Assembly (NCBI RefSeq): GCF_016107395.1 | Contig: NZ_JAAIKO010000039.1 | Coordinates: 1 to 64,000, forward strand | DNA: 64,000 nt | Direction of reading: 5' to 3' | DNA from: Streptomyces fildesensis | GTDB taxonomy: Bacteria > Actinomycetota > Actinomycetes > Streptomycetales > Streptomycetaceae | Shown: positions 16,332-23,991 of the stretch, in pieces | Numbering within the stretch: the first letter of the stretch is position 1 | How the letters are laid out: every line of letters begins with the position of its first letter | The notes under the pieces: generated by a model | The model's input: only the letters and a program-made list of their open reading frames with translations | Told to the model about the DNA's origin: nothing | Databases searched by the model: none | Position numbers and translations under genes: made by a program

Positions 16332-16847
16332 ATGGCTGATGTGCGGTTGACTCCACCTTCGTTCCTCGTGCTCGGCATCATCGACAAGCTGGGCGAGGCC
16401 AGCCCGTACGACGTGAAGGTCGAGGCGGCCCGCACGGTGGCTCCGTTCTGGTCGATGCCCCATGCGCAGGTGTACGCGCAGTGCGACCGGCTGCTGGGAG
16501 CGGGCCTGTTGTCGGAGGTCCGGGACACCAACGCGCGGAACCGACGGGTGATGAAGGTGACGGCGGCCGGTAAGACCGCATTGGAGGAGTGGCTCGCCGA
16601 CCCGGCCTTCGTACCGGTCGAGGCGCGCGAGCGCGGCATCCTGAAACTGTGGTTCGGCGCCAGACCGGAGGTCATCGCCCCGGTGCAGATCGCCGAGCAC
16701 CACCGCACGCTCGCCGAGTACGAGGAACTCACCGGGAGCGTGGGCGACTTGCTCACGCGCGGGCAGCGCGAAGCGCTCGAGTTCGGGCTCCGCTACGAGC
16801 GCATGATGGTCGATTTCTGGCAGTGGGTGGATCAGCGCGGATCGTGA
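16332..16847 (+). CDS. PadR-family transcriptional regulator
   Basis: This 171-residue protein starts MADVRLTPPSFLVLGIIDKL, the usual PadR winged-helix opening. The recognition region is SPYDVKVEAARTVAPFWSMP and the wing includes QCDRLLGAGLLSEVRDTNAR. A C-terminal helical dimerisation domain (about 90-171) follows, as in the AphA-like Vir subgroup. PadR proteins usually repress neighbouring genes and dissociate on binding a ligand. A clear inverted repeat lies immediately downstream of the stop, in front of the membrane-protein pair, so this regulator probably controls those genes. Confidence 0.9.
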   Translation: MADVRLTPPSFLVLGIIDKLGEASPYDVKVEAARTVAPFWSMPHAQVYAQCDRLLGAGLLSEVRDTNARNRRVMKVTAAGKTALEEWLADPAFVPVEARERGILKLWFGARPEVIAPVQIAEHHRTLAEYEELTGSVGDLLTRGQREALEFGLRYERMMVDFWQWVDQRGS

Positions 16848-16888
16848 TGCCGGGAAGGTTGACCACGACGGCGGATCGCCTCTACCTT

Positions 16889-16915
16889 CTCGATAGTCCA
16901 AAGAGGACTATCGAG
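16889..16915. promoter_or_regulatory. Putative PadR operator
   Basis: Arms CTCGATAGTCC (16889-16899) and GGACTATCGAG (16905-16915) are perfect complements with the 5-nt spacer AAAGA. The ATAGT-ACTAT core resembles reported PadR sites. It begins about 40 bp after the padR-type stop and ends 22 bp before the GTG of the next gene, so it fits repression of the downstream operon. Confidence 0.75.
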
Positions 16916-16937
16916 GGTCGCGATCGAGGGAGCCGCC

Positions 16938-18194
16938 GTGCAGCGTCCGAGGAGCATCCCCTGGGCCCGCGTGGCCACGATCGCCCTCGTGGCCGTCTGC
17001 GTGGGCTACGCGCCGATGGCGATGACCGAGCTGTGGCCGTACGCGCGCCCCGGCGCCCCGGCCTTCGGGGAGTGGTTCCTGTCCCGCATGGTGTCCGGGC
17101 GCTATGTCGCCGACGCGGTCGCCACACGGGTCGGGCCGTACGGTCGCGTCCTGCTGCCGATGATCATCCACTCCGTCCTCGGCGGCGCGCTGATGCTGCT
17201 CGGGCCGGTCCAGTTCCTCACGGCGGTACGGCGGCGCACCCGTCTGCACCGTGCCACCGGGGTGGTGTTCGCGGTGACGGTCTACGTCTCGATGACCGGC
17301 GCGGCGATCTACCTGGTCCGTACGGCACCGGCTGACGCGTTCAGCGGGGCGGCGTTCTGGATCGATCTCACCACCATCCTGATCGGCACGGTGATGAGCG
17401 TGACGTTCGGCATCTTCGCAGCGGTCGGGAGCTTCCCCGACCTGCACCAACGGTGGATGCTGCTGTGCTACGGCTACCTCATGACCGCGCCGCTGCTGCG
17501 CTTCGAGTGGGGCGCGCTCCCCTGGTTCTTCCCGGGCCTGTCCATGGAGGAGATCAACCGGGTGGCGATCATGCATCTCGGTTCCGTGGTGGTGTTCGGA
17601 GCGCTGGTCGCGTCACGGGCGATGGACCGGCGGACCTCCGTGACCGGGGTGACCGGGACCTGGGTGCCGACGCCCGTGCTCGTCGCGGCGCATCTCGCCG
17701 GCGCGGCCGCGATGGCCTGGATCGTCAGGTTCTACCTGGGCCGGGGCGCGGAAGGACATCGCCTTCTGGCGGCGTACCTGGTGCCGTATGCCGCGGCGTA
17801 CACGGTCATGTTCGTGCGCCAGCGGAGCGCGGGCCGGAACCGGAGGAACTGGGCGCGTGAGGAGTGGCGCGTACATCTGGTGGGCCTGTGCCTGGCCCCG
17901 GCGTTCTCCGTCGCCGCGGCACTGCCCCTGGAGCGCTATCTGGATCTCGACCGGGTGACCGCCCTGTCGGCGGGAGTGGGCATCGGCTGCGGTGTGCTGG
18001 CCTTCGCGGCGACCGCCGTGGTCAGTCTGCGCGTCATGTACGGCCGCGAGCTGGTCAAGCGGCAGGGCCTGACCACCGCGCGCAGCACGCGCCAGGTCCC
18101 GTCGCCAACCGCGCACACCACCCCGGCCGTCGCACCGCACGCAGCACCGGTCGTCGCACCGCACGTAGCCCGGACCACCCGAGAGACGATCTGA
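16938..18194 (+). CDS. Polytopic membrane protein, DUF2306-like
   Basis: This 418-residue protein has about nine hydrophobic segments. Landmarks are IIHSVLGGALMLLGPVQFLT, then RRRTRLHRATGVVF, and LHQRWMLLCYGYLMTAPLLR, which look like the DUF2306 pattern of paired His in membrane helices (possibly haem or metal-linked, unproven). The C-terminus (about 370-418) is a disordered Pro/Ala/Thr/His tail with an APHAAPVVAPH repeat. The GTG start follows GGGAG. It lies behind the PadR operator and is followed at 24 bp by another membrane-protein gene, suggesting a PadR-controlled operon. Confidence 0.72.
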   Translation: MQRPRSIPWARVATIALVAVCVGYAPMAMTELWPYARPGAPAFGEWFLSRMVSGRYVADAVATRVGPYGRVLLPMIIHSVLGGALMLLGPVQFLTAVRRRTRLHRATGVVFAVTVYVSMTGAAIYLVRTAPADAFSGAAFWIDLTTILIGTVMSVTFGIFAAVGSFPDLHQRWMLLCYGYLMTAPLLRFEWGALPWFFPGLSMEEINRVAIMHLGSVVVFGALVASRAMDRRTSVTGVTGTWVPTPVLVAAHLAGAAAMAWIVRFYLGRGAEGHRLLAAYLVPYAAAYTVMFVRQRSAGRNRRNWAREEWRVHLVGLCLAPAFSVAAALPLERYLDLDRVTALSAGVGIGCGVLAFAATAVVSLRVMYGRELVKRQGLTTARSTRQVPSPTAHTTPAVAPHAAPVVAPHVARTTRETI

Positions 18195-18218
18195 GGGACG
18201 ATCCGAGACGGAGTGCAG

Positions 18219-19160
18219 ATGACCGAGGCAATGGACCTGTCCGGGACCACGGGTCCCGCTGTCACACCGGCGACGGATTCCGGTGGCCGTGAACTCACTC
18301 CGGCCGTAGCGATGCTGGCCGTCGCCGTGGCGATCGTCAGCCTCCTGGTCGGCGCGCTCATGGCTGCGGTCAGCCTCGCCGGCCACGCCTTCGGAGCCTG
18401 GAAGTCGCCCGAGGCGCTGACCCCCGGACTGATCGGTGCGGCGATGCTCGGCGTGTCGCCCGGCCTGCTGGCGATCGGCCGGGCCCGCGTCTGGGAGGAG
18501 GTCCGTACCCTCGTTCTCCCGCTTGCCGTGGTGCTCGTCGGCCTGCTCGGCGTGAGCCTGGGCAACGCCGGGAACCTCCAGTTGGCGGAAGGCGGCTCCG
18601 TGATCCTCGTCCTGTTCAGCCTCGGCTGGATCGTCGTGCTCGGCGTGCTCGCCGCAGCCGCGGTCGCGTGCGTCGGCTGGCAGTACACGAAGCCCGCCCT
18701 GCCGCTCAAGGAGCGGGTCACCCCGCTGCCGGGCTGGTCGAAGCCGCTCCTGGCCGTCCTTGGTTCATCATGGCTCGGCATCGGTGCGGGCCTGCTCGCC
18801 CGGCCGCGGTTCTGGGCCGACTTCGTTCCGTGGACGGTCAACCGGTCGGACGCGCAGGCACTCGGGGTCTGGGCCCTCGCGCTCGGCATCGGGGTCCTCG
18901 GCGCACTGGTCGAGGACGACCTGCACCGACTTCGCCCCGCGCTCCTCGCCGTCCCCGGCGTCGCGCTCGCCGCGGCTGTCGTGCTGGGCGTCCACGCATC
19001 CGACGTCGACTGGACATCGGGCCCCGGACTGTCCCTGACCTGCATGATCACCGGACTGCTGCTGACGGGCGCGACCGGAACCCGGCTCCTGTCCGCCGGC
19101 CCGGCTTCTCCGAGGGGGACCATCGAGGTGGCCACCGTGGAAGAGAGCGACCGGGGTTGA
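18219..19160 (+). CDS. Polytopic membrane protein, unknown function
   Basis: This 313-residue protein has about seven to eight predicted transmembrane helices. Examples are AMLAVAVAIVSLLVGALMAA, TLVLPLAVVLVGLLGVSLG, SVILVLFSLGWIVVLGVLAA and LGVWALALGIGVLGALVEDD. The N-terminus is soluble (about 30 residues). GGAG precedes the ATG; the start two codons earlier (GTG) is less likely. It follows the DUF2306-like gene and is the probable second member of the PadR-controlled operon. I recognise no family. It converges on the MerR-like gene. Confidence 0.72.
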   Translation: MTEAMDLSGTTGPAVTPATDSGGRELTPAVAMLAVAVAIVSLLVGALMAAVSLAGHAFGAWKSPEALTPGLIGAAMLGVSPGLLAIGRARVWEEVRTLVLPLAVVLVGLLGVSLGNAGNLQLAEGGSVILVLFSLGWIVVLGVLAAAAVACVGWQYTKPALPLKERVTPLPGWSKPLLAVLGSSWLGIGAGLLARPRFWADFVPWTVNRSDAQALGVWALALGIGVLGALVEDDLHRLRPALLAVPGVALAAAVVLGVHASDVDWTSGPGLSLTCMITGLLLTGATGTRLLSAGPASPRGTIEVATVEESDRG

Positions 19161-19211
19161 GCCGGACCGGTCATCGCACCGGATCGGCGCGCCCACCCGC
19201 CGGTGGAGGGA

Positions 19212-19535
19212 TCAGTGGGAACGCCGGCGCAGTTCCTCGTTGAGCGCCAACGCCTCGTCGAGCTGGTCCTCGAACGCCACGATGCGGCACGCTGTCTCGA
19301 TCGTGGTGCCCTGGTCGACGAGCTCGCGGGCCCGGGCGGCGATGCGCAACTGGTAGCGGGAGTAGCGGCGGTGGCCGCCCTCGGACCGCAGTGGGGTGAT
19401 CAGGCGGGCCTCACCGATCGCCCGCAGGAACGCGGCATTGGTGCCGATCATCTCGGCGGCCCGGCCCATGGTGTAGGCGGGGTAGTCCTCGTCGTCGAAC
19501 CGGTCCGCTGGGGTCGCGGGCGGCTGCTCGCTCAT
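19212..19535 (-). CDS. MerR-family HTH regulator (short form)
   Basis: This 107-residue protein has a MerR winged helix: YTMGRAAEMIGTNAAFLRAI, then GEARLITPLRSEGGHRRYSRYQL, followed by a helical dimerisation segment (RELVDQGTTIETACRIVAF). It lacks an obvious effector domain or metal-binding Cys. GAAGAGG precedes the ATG. The ATG overlaps the stop of an 8-codon ORF (TGATG), which has its own AGGAGG at 19566-19571. The gene converges on the membrane-protein gene at 19160. Confidence 0.88.
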   Translation of the reverse strand: MSEQPPATPADRFDDEDYPAYTMGRAAEMIGTNAAFLRAIGEARLITPLRSEGGHRRYSRYQLRIAARARELVDQGTTIETACRIVAFEDQLDEALALNEELRRRSH

Positions 19536-19561
19536 CACACCTCTTCATGTCTGACGGTCAT
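19535..19561 (-). CDS. Eight-codon leader ORF coupled to the MerR gene
   Basis: A frame encoding MTVRHEEV and ending TGATG shares one base with the MerR ATG. AGGAGG with a 4-nt spacer lies directly before its ATG, a better site than that of MerR itself. It may be a translational coupling device or attenuator; it may also be a chance frame. Confidence 0.4.
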   Translation of the reverse strand: MTVRHEEV

Positions 19562-19585
19562 ACGGCCTCCTGGAGAACACATGGA

Positions 19586-19621
19586 GGGGCCCCGGGAGCC
19601 GAACTCGGCTTCCGGGGCCCC
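19586..19621. terminator. Long hairpin in the MerR leader region
   Basis: Two 17-nt arms (19586-19602 and 19605-19621) pair with a single mismatch around a two-base loop; the core is GGGGCCCCGG. It lies about 50 bp upstream of the MerR start on the minus strand. It could be a terminator for a vanished upstream gene or a structured leader. The remaining region, 19622-20144, holds no recognised gene. Confidence 0.55.
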
Positions 19622-20144
19622 AAAGGGCGGTTCAACACCATCTACATCTACCGGCGTCTGTACGCCGGTCCTGCCGTATCCGCACTGCCGCGCCGGGGGA
19701 ACGCGGGGTGCGGGGATCGTGAATGCCTGACCGGGGACCACCTTCCAATCCGGGGCCTTGCGAGTGCCCACACGAACGCGACGTGTGAGCGATCCTGATG
19801 GCGTTGCTGCCGTACCTTCCTGCTCGAATCTGGACATCGGATCCTGCGGAACTGCTGGTACTCCAGAAACTGCGGTCCTGCACGGCGGCTCCTTGTCGAG
19901 CCGCCGGACCCGGCAACCAACCCTGCGACCATCCGCACTCACCGGCCGCCGGATTCCCTTGCCGTGCCCTGCACGCTGAGCGGCAGTTCGTGTCTGCCGC
20001 TCCTTGCTGTCTTCTTGGCTACGAGAGGAACATTACCCACACTCGGAATCGAATGTCTACCGCACCCACGATAGATTTTCGTGTTGCCGAGAGTCAGGCA
20101 TATTGCCCCAGGTCCAGGCCTTTGCGGGCGTCCGCAGGGGTCGG

Positions 20145-20489
20145 TCAGCCGACGGGGTCGGTGTCCGCGCCGGGCACGGGCTGGATGCGGAAGATCTGGT
20201 CCAGGCCGAGGAGACGCAGGATGCGGACGGTGACCGCGGGAACCTCCGTCAGCACGATGTCGGCGCCTTGCTCATGGACCTGGTTGCGGGCGGCGATGAG
20301 CGCGGTGATGCCGCTGGAGTCGCAGAAGGTCAGGCCGCCGAAGTCCACGGTCAGCAGCTGACCGGGTTGGAGGGCGATGAGGGCCACGGCGCCGCGGAAC
20401 CGGCCGGCGCTGTCGTGGTCGAGATCGCCGGCCACCGCCAGGACCGAGCCCGCGGGTGTCCGTTGAGTGGTCAGGTGCAGATCGGTCAT
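20145..20489 (-). CDS. STAS-domain anti-anti-sigma factor (RsbV-like)
   Basis: This 114-residue single STAS domain has VLAVAGDLDHDSAGRFR and the phosphorylation loop LTFCDSSGITALIAA (Ser58 the likely phosphoacceptor). The C-terminal helix pattern is VRILRLLGLDQIFRI. Unphosphorylated proteins of this family bind anti-sigma kinases and release stress sigma factors. The ATG overlaps the stop of the upstream PP2C phosphatase gene (ATGA), which would dephosphorylate it. It is the last gene of an rsbQ-rsbP-rsbV order. No anti-sigma kinase or sigma gene lies in the window, so the target is unknown. Confidence 0.9.
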   Translation of the reverse strand: MTDLHLTTQRTPAGSVLAVAGDLDHDSAGRFRGAVALIALQPGQLLTVDFGGLTFCDSSGITALIAARNQVHEQGADIVLTEVPAVTVRILRLLGLDQIFRIQPVPGADTDPVG

Positions 20490-21835
20490 CGTGCGCCGCC
20501 GGTGTGGGTGTCAGGGGCGGGAATACCGAGGGCGAGCAGGGCGGTGTCGTCGTCCAGACCGTCCCCGAAGCTCTCCAGCAGGCCGGTCATGGCGTTGACG
20601 GTCTGCTGCGCGCCGGCCGGCGCCAGGGTCCCGGCGAAGGCGTGCAGGGCTTCCTCACTGTAGCGGGGGCCGTCGGCGGTGCGCGCCTCGGTCAGACCGT
20701 CGGTGTAGAGCAGCATCGTGTCGCCCGGGCGCAGGACGGTGGTGGCCGGGGTGAAGTGGGGTCGGGGCATGATGCCGACGAGCATGCCGCCGGGGGTGGG
20801 GAGATAGTGCGCGGTGCCATCGGCGCGCAGCAGCAGTGCGGGTGGGTGGCCACCGCTGGCCACCGTGACGTGGAGATCGCCGCCGCGCGGGGTGAGGGTG
20901 CCGGCGATGGTGGTGCAGTAGCGGGGATCGTTGCCGGTGTAGCGCTCGAGCAGCGCGGCGTTGAGGGTGTCCAGCGCCTGGGCCGGGTCGCCGGCGTGCA
21001 GGGACGCGGCGCGCAGCGTGTAGCGGATCAGCGAGGTGACCGCGGCGGCCTCGGGGCCCTTGCCGCAGACGTCGCCGAGGAAGAAGCCCCATCGGCCGTC
21101 GCCGAGTGCGAACAGGTCGTAGAAGTCGCCGCCGAGCTGGTCGGCGGAGGCGGTGTGGTAGTACGCGGCGGCCTCCATGCCCGGCACCTCCGGCAGAGCC
21201 GGGGGCAGCAGGCTGTTCTGCAGGATGGCCAGGACCTGGTGCAGGCGCATCCGCTCGGCCTCGGCGACCTCCTGGGCCCGCTCGGCCTCCTTGCGGGCGC
21301 GCAGCAACTCCTGCTCGTAGGCGCGGCGGTCGCGGGCGTCGAAGACGGTGGTGCGGATCAGCAGCGGCTGCCCGTCCGTACCGGTCTTGACCACCGAGGT
21401 GACGAGGACCGGCAGACGGCTGCCGTCGGCGGCCTTGAGCTCCAGGGCGATTCCGGAGACCTGGCCCTGCATCGCCAGCAGCGGAGCGAAGTGGGTCTCG
21501 TGGTACAGCCGGCCGCCCACCGTCAGCAGATCCGAGAAGCGCTTGCGGCCGACCAGTTCGGCGCGGGTGTGGCCGAGCCAGTCCAGCAGCGTCGTGTTCA
21601 CTTTGGCGATCCGGCCGTCGAGCAGCGTCGACAGGTATCCGCACGGAGCGTTGTCGTACAGGTCCTCGGCGCTGTCCTCCAGCAGCGCCGAGAACTGCGC
21701 CCGCTCCGCGTCGTGCACGTCGTCGCCGGACGCGTCCGAGTCCTTGTCCTGCTCCCTGCCCGGCTCCTGGTCCTGGTCCTTGTCGTGGGCGGAGCGGTCG
21801 GCGCGGTCGGATTCGCCGTCCGTGGTCCCGCACAT
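20486..21835 (-). CDS. rsbP: PAS-PP2C phosphatase of the RsbP type (SpoIIE family)
   Basis: This 449-residue protein has an acidic disordered start (about 1-40), a PAS domain (about 45-175, YDNAPCGYLSTLLDGRIAKV), a coiled-coil-like linker (YEQELLRARKEAERAQEVAE) and a PPM/PP2C phosphatase domain (about 215-445). The phosphatase domain has ADQLGGDFYDLF, FFLGDVCGKGPEA and DDDTALL as metal-binding acidic motifs. This is the domain order of Bacillus RsbP, which dephosphorylates RsbV under energy stress. The ATG overlaps the stop of the RsbQ-like gene (TGATG), and its own stop overlaps the STAS ATG. That gene order and tight coupling support the assignment. Confidence 0.85.
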   Translation of the reverse strand: MCGTTDGESDRADRSAHDKDQDQEPGREQDKDSDASGDDVHDAERAQFSALLEDSAEDLYDNAPCGYLSTLLDGRIAKVNTTLLDWLGHTRAELVGRKRFSDLLTVGGRLYHETHFAPLLAMQGQVSGIALELKAADGSRLPVLVTSVVKTGTDGQPLLIRTTVFDARDRRAYEQELLRARKEAERAQEVAEAERMRLHQVLAILQNSLLPPALPEVPGMEAAAYYHTASADQLGGDFYDLFALGDGRWGFFLGDVCGKGPEAAAVTSLIRYTLRAASLHAGDPAQALDTLNAALLERYTGNDPRYCTTIAGTLTPRGGDLHVTVASGGHPPALLLRADGTAHYLPTPGGMLVGIMPRPHFTPATTVLRPGDTMLLYTDGLTEARTADGPRYSEEALHAFAGTLAPAGAQQTVNAMTGLLESFGDGLDDDTALLALGIPAPDTHTGGAR

Positions 21836-22644
21836 CACCGGGCGGCGCCGGCGAACGCCGAGATCTCCCGGGCGGTGGCCTGCGGGGCACTGAGCTGCGG
21901 ACAGTGCCCGGTCGCCTCCAGCGTCACCAGTCGGCTGCCGGGCACGGCGGCATGCACGAACGCACCGACCTCTCGTGGGGCGATGGCGTCCTGCGCACAC
22001 TCCAGCACCAGCGTGGGTACGCGGACCGACGCCAGCTCGGAGCGGGAGTCCGACAGGAACGTGGTGCGCGCGAACACCGCGGCCATGCCCGGATCGGTGG
22101 CACAGAAGCTGTTGGTCAGTTCCTGCCCGAGCTCGGGCCGGTCCGGGTTGCCCATGATGACCGGCGCCATCGCCGCCGCCCAGCCCAGATAGTTGCTGTC
22201 CAACGACTCCAGCAGCTCATCGATGTCCGCGGCGCTGAACCCGCCGACGTAGTCGGTCCGCGGGTCGTCGATGTAGCAGGGCGAGGGCGCGACCATCACC
22301 AGCTTGCCGAACCGCTGCGGCTCGCGGGCCGCGGCGACCACCCCGACCATCGCGCTGACCGAGTGCCCCACGAACACCACGTCGGACAGCTCCAGCTCCG
22401 AACAGATCTCCAGCACGTCGGTCGCGTAGCCGTCCAGCGAGCCGTAGCGCTGCTGGTCCCAGGCCGTCAGGTCCGAGCGCCCCGAGCCGACGTAGTCGAA
22501 CAGCACCACCTGGAAGCGCTCGGCCAGCACCGGCACCACCAGATGCCACATGTTCTGGTCGCAGCCGAACCCGTGCGCCAGCATGATCACCGGCGCACCC
22601 GTTTGCCCGGTGACCGTCACGTTGTTCCTGCTGACCACGTCCAT
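21835..22644 (-). CDS. rsbQ: RsbQ-like alpha/beta hydrolase, stress-signalling partner of RsbP
   Basis: This 269-residue protein closely matches the RsbQ pattern: RNNVTVTGQ at the start, AHGFGCDQNMW, LFDYVGSGRSDL, SLDGYATDVLEIC, the nucleophile in VFVGHSVSAMV (Ser about 95), VMVAPSPCYIDDP and ATGHCPQLSAPQ with the catalytic His. The length equals Bacillus RsbQ. RsbQ is needed for RsbP activation during energy stress and is related to plant D14/KAI2 receptors. The ATG at 22644 gives that length; an ATG 9 nt upstream is possible. It is the first gene of the operon. Confidence 0.88.
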   Translation of the reverse strand: MDVVSRNNVTVTGQTGAPVIMLAHGFGCDQNMWHLVVPVLAERFQVVLFDYVGSGRSDLTAWDQQRYGSLDGYATDVLEICSELELSDVVFVGHSVSAMVGVVAAAREPQRFGKLVMVAPSPCYIDDPRTDYVGGFSAADIDELLESLDSNYLGWAAAMAPVIMGNPDRPELGQELTNSFCATDPGMAAVFARTTFLSDSRSELASVRVPTLVLECAQDAIAPREVGAFVHAAVPGSRLVTLEATGHCPQLSAPQATAREISAFAGAAR

Positions 22645-22839
22645 GCCCAACATCGTCCCACGGAAGGTCACACCGGCAACCGCCGCACGGCCGCACACAG
22701 GTCCGCGTACGAGACCGGAGCGTGGTGCGAAGTGCGGCGGTGAACCAGGTGCGGGCGCAGCTGCGCCGGGTGGGTGACGCCGAGGGACGCCAAACCTTGG
22801 CGAGGCGAGGCGAGGCGCTGTGTCACGGCGGAACGTCGC

Positions 22840-23190
22840 TCAGGCGCGGTGGGTGCCGTAGTAGGCCTCGACCTGCTGGTGGTAGCCCGAGTGGCCGGTG
22901 TGCTTGTCCTTGTCGAACTCCGGGGCGTTCTTGATCTCGTCCTTGTCGCGGGCGACGTAGATCTTCCGCTCCGCGACATCGATGGACTGGATCGTCCCCG
23001 CCGGGAGCAGGACGTGCTTGCCGAAGATCCACACTCCGGTGTCGACCACGATGTATGCGGCGCTGACCTCGTCGGAGTGCTTGTCGACCTTGCCGATGCT
23101 GCCGTTGGTCGCCTCGACCTTGAACCCGGTCAGGTCCGTTCCGGCCTGGTGACCCGACGCTGCCTGGTAACCCCACATGCTGTCAGTCAC
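22840..23190 (-). CDS. PRC-barrel domain protein
   Basis: This 116-residue soluble protein has a PRC-barrel core: LTGFKVEATNGSIGKVDKHS, AAYIVVDTGVWIFGKHVLLP, AGTIQSIDVAERKIYVARDK. The acidic tail EIKNAPEFDKDKHTG is typical of a Streptomyces subfamily. PRC barrels are small beta-barrels used in RNA processing, photosystem assembly and general stress proteins. GTG is chosen because AAGGA lies 7 nt upstream; longer N-terminal extensions are Arg-rich and implausible. It lies between the rsbQ operon and a broken kinase-like gene. Confidence 0.85.
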   Translation of the reverse strand: MTDSMWGYQAASGHQAGTDLTGFKVEATNGSIGKVDKHSDEVSAAYIVVDTGVWIFGKHVLLPAGTIQSIDVAERKIYVARDKDEIKNAPEFDKDKHTGHSGYHQQVEAYYGTHRA

Positions 23191-23373
23191 AAAGAGTCCT
23201 TCCGTCGTGGTGCGGTGGCGCGAGGGGACCCTTCCGGTCTGTTCGGTGGGTGCCCCTCGAAAGGCGCCTGCCCTGCAACCTCCGGCACACACTCGCCCGA
23301 TCCGCGGCGGGGCGAGACGGCCCGAGACGCGGCGCACACCCGCGCGGCGAGGTCGCTGGGGCGGCCCGCCGAG

Positions 23374-23760
23374 TCAGGCGCTGCCGAACCAGGTCTCGGC
23401 CAATGAGTCCAGCGTGTCCTCGGGCGGTGCCGGCAGCTCTCGGAAGTACCAGGGCAGGTTGCTGTAGACGTGCGGAAGCGTGTGCGCCATCAGCTCGTGA
23501 GGTGAGAAGGTCCGGCCGTAGGCAGCCATGACCCGGCCGAGCAGCCGCGGATCACCGCGCGAGACGAACAGGCCGACGGCGACGAATTCGTAGGCGCGGT
23601 CACCGAGCATGGCGGGCTCGAAATCGAAGAGCCCGCTCAGCGTCCACCGGCTCGGATCCACCAGCAGGTGCTCCCGCGTCGCATGACCGCCTCGTCGCCG
23701 ACAACGGCGTCCCACTCTTCGTCCGTACGCACGGCAGGCAGCATGTACCGGAGCGTAGGG
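23374..23760 (-). pseudogene. Broken aminoglycoside-phosphotransferase-like gene (C-terminal remnant)
   Basis: The conserved-looking C-terminal part reads ATREHLLVDPSRWTLSGLFD, then FEPAMLGDRAYEFVAVGLFV, and ends in SLAETWFGSA. The expected upstream segment RTDEEWDAVVGDEAV is present in a different frame. The catalytic HGDLxxxN motif that should lie between them is missing, replaced by a frame jump near 23690-23700. No N-terminal kinase lobe is recognisable further upstream. It therefore cannot be an active phosphotransferase. The family phosphorylates small hydroxyl substrates, not only aminoglycosides. Confidence 0.75.
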
Positions 23761-23991
23761 GTCCCTGATCGCCCGCACGAATCGATTTCCCCGGGCCGAC
23801 GCCGGACCATGCCCTGCTGCTCTCGTGGCCAACAGGCCCTGAACAGAAGGCCGGTGGGAATGCAAGTGGCCGGATGATGGCGGAACCGTGCGCCCCGGAT
23901 CAGACTGATGTCGCACATCCCCGCCGTCCGCATGTGCCTCGAGGGGCCGGGTGGACGGCGGGCCACCGCAGGACGCAGTCAGGGAGATCGC

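Noticed and set aside
20456..22192. 578-codon open frame on the plus strand opposite rsbP/rsbQ
   Set aside because: The opposite strand encodes recognisable PP2C and RsbQ domains with overlapping starts; the plus frame is low-complexity Gly/Val/Gln sequence.
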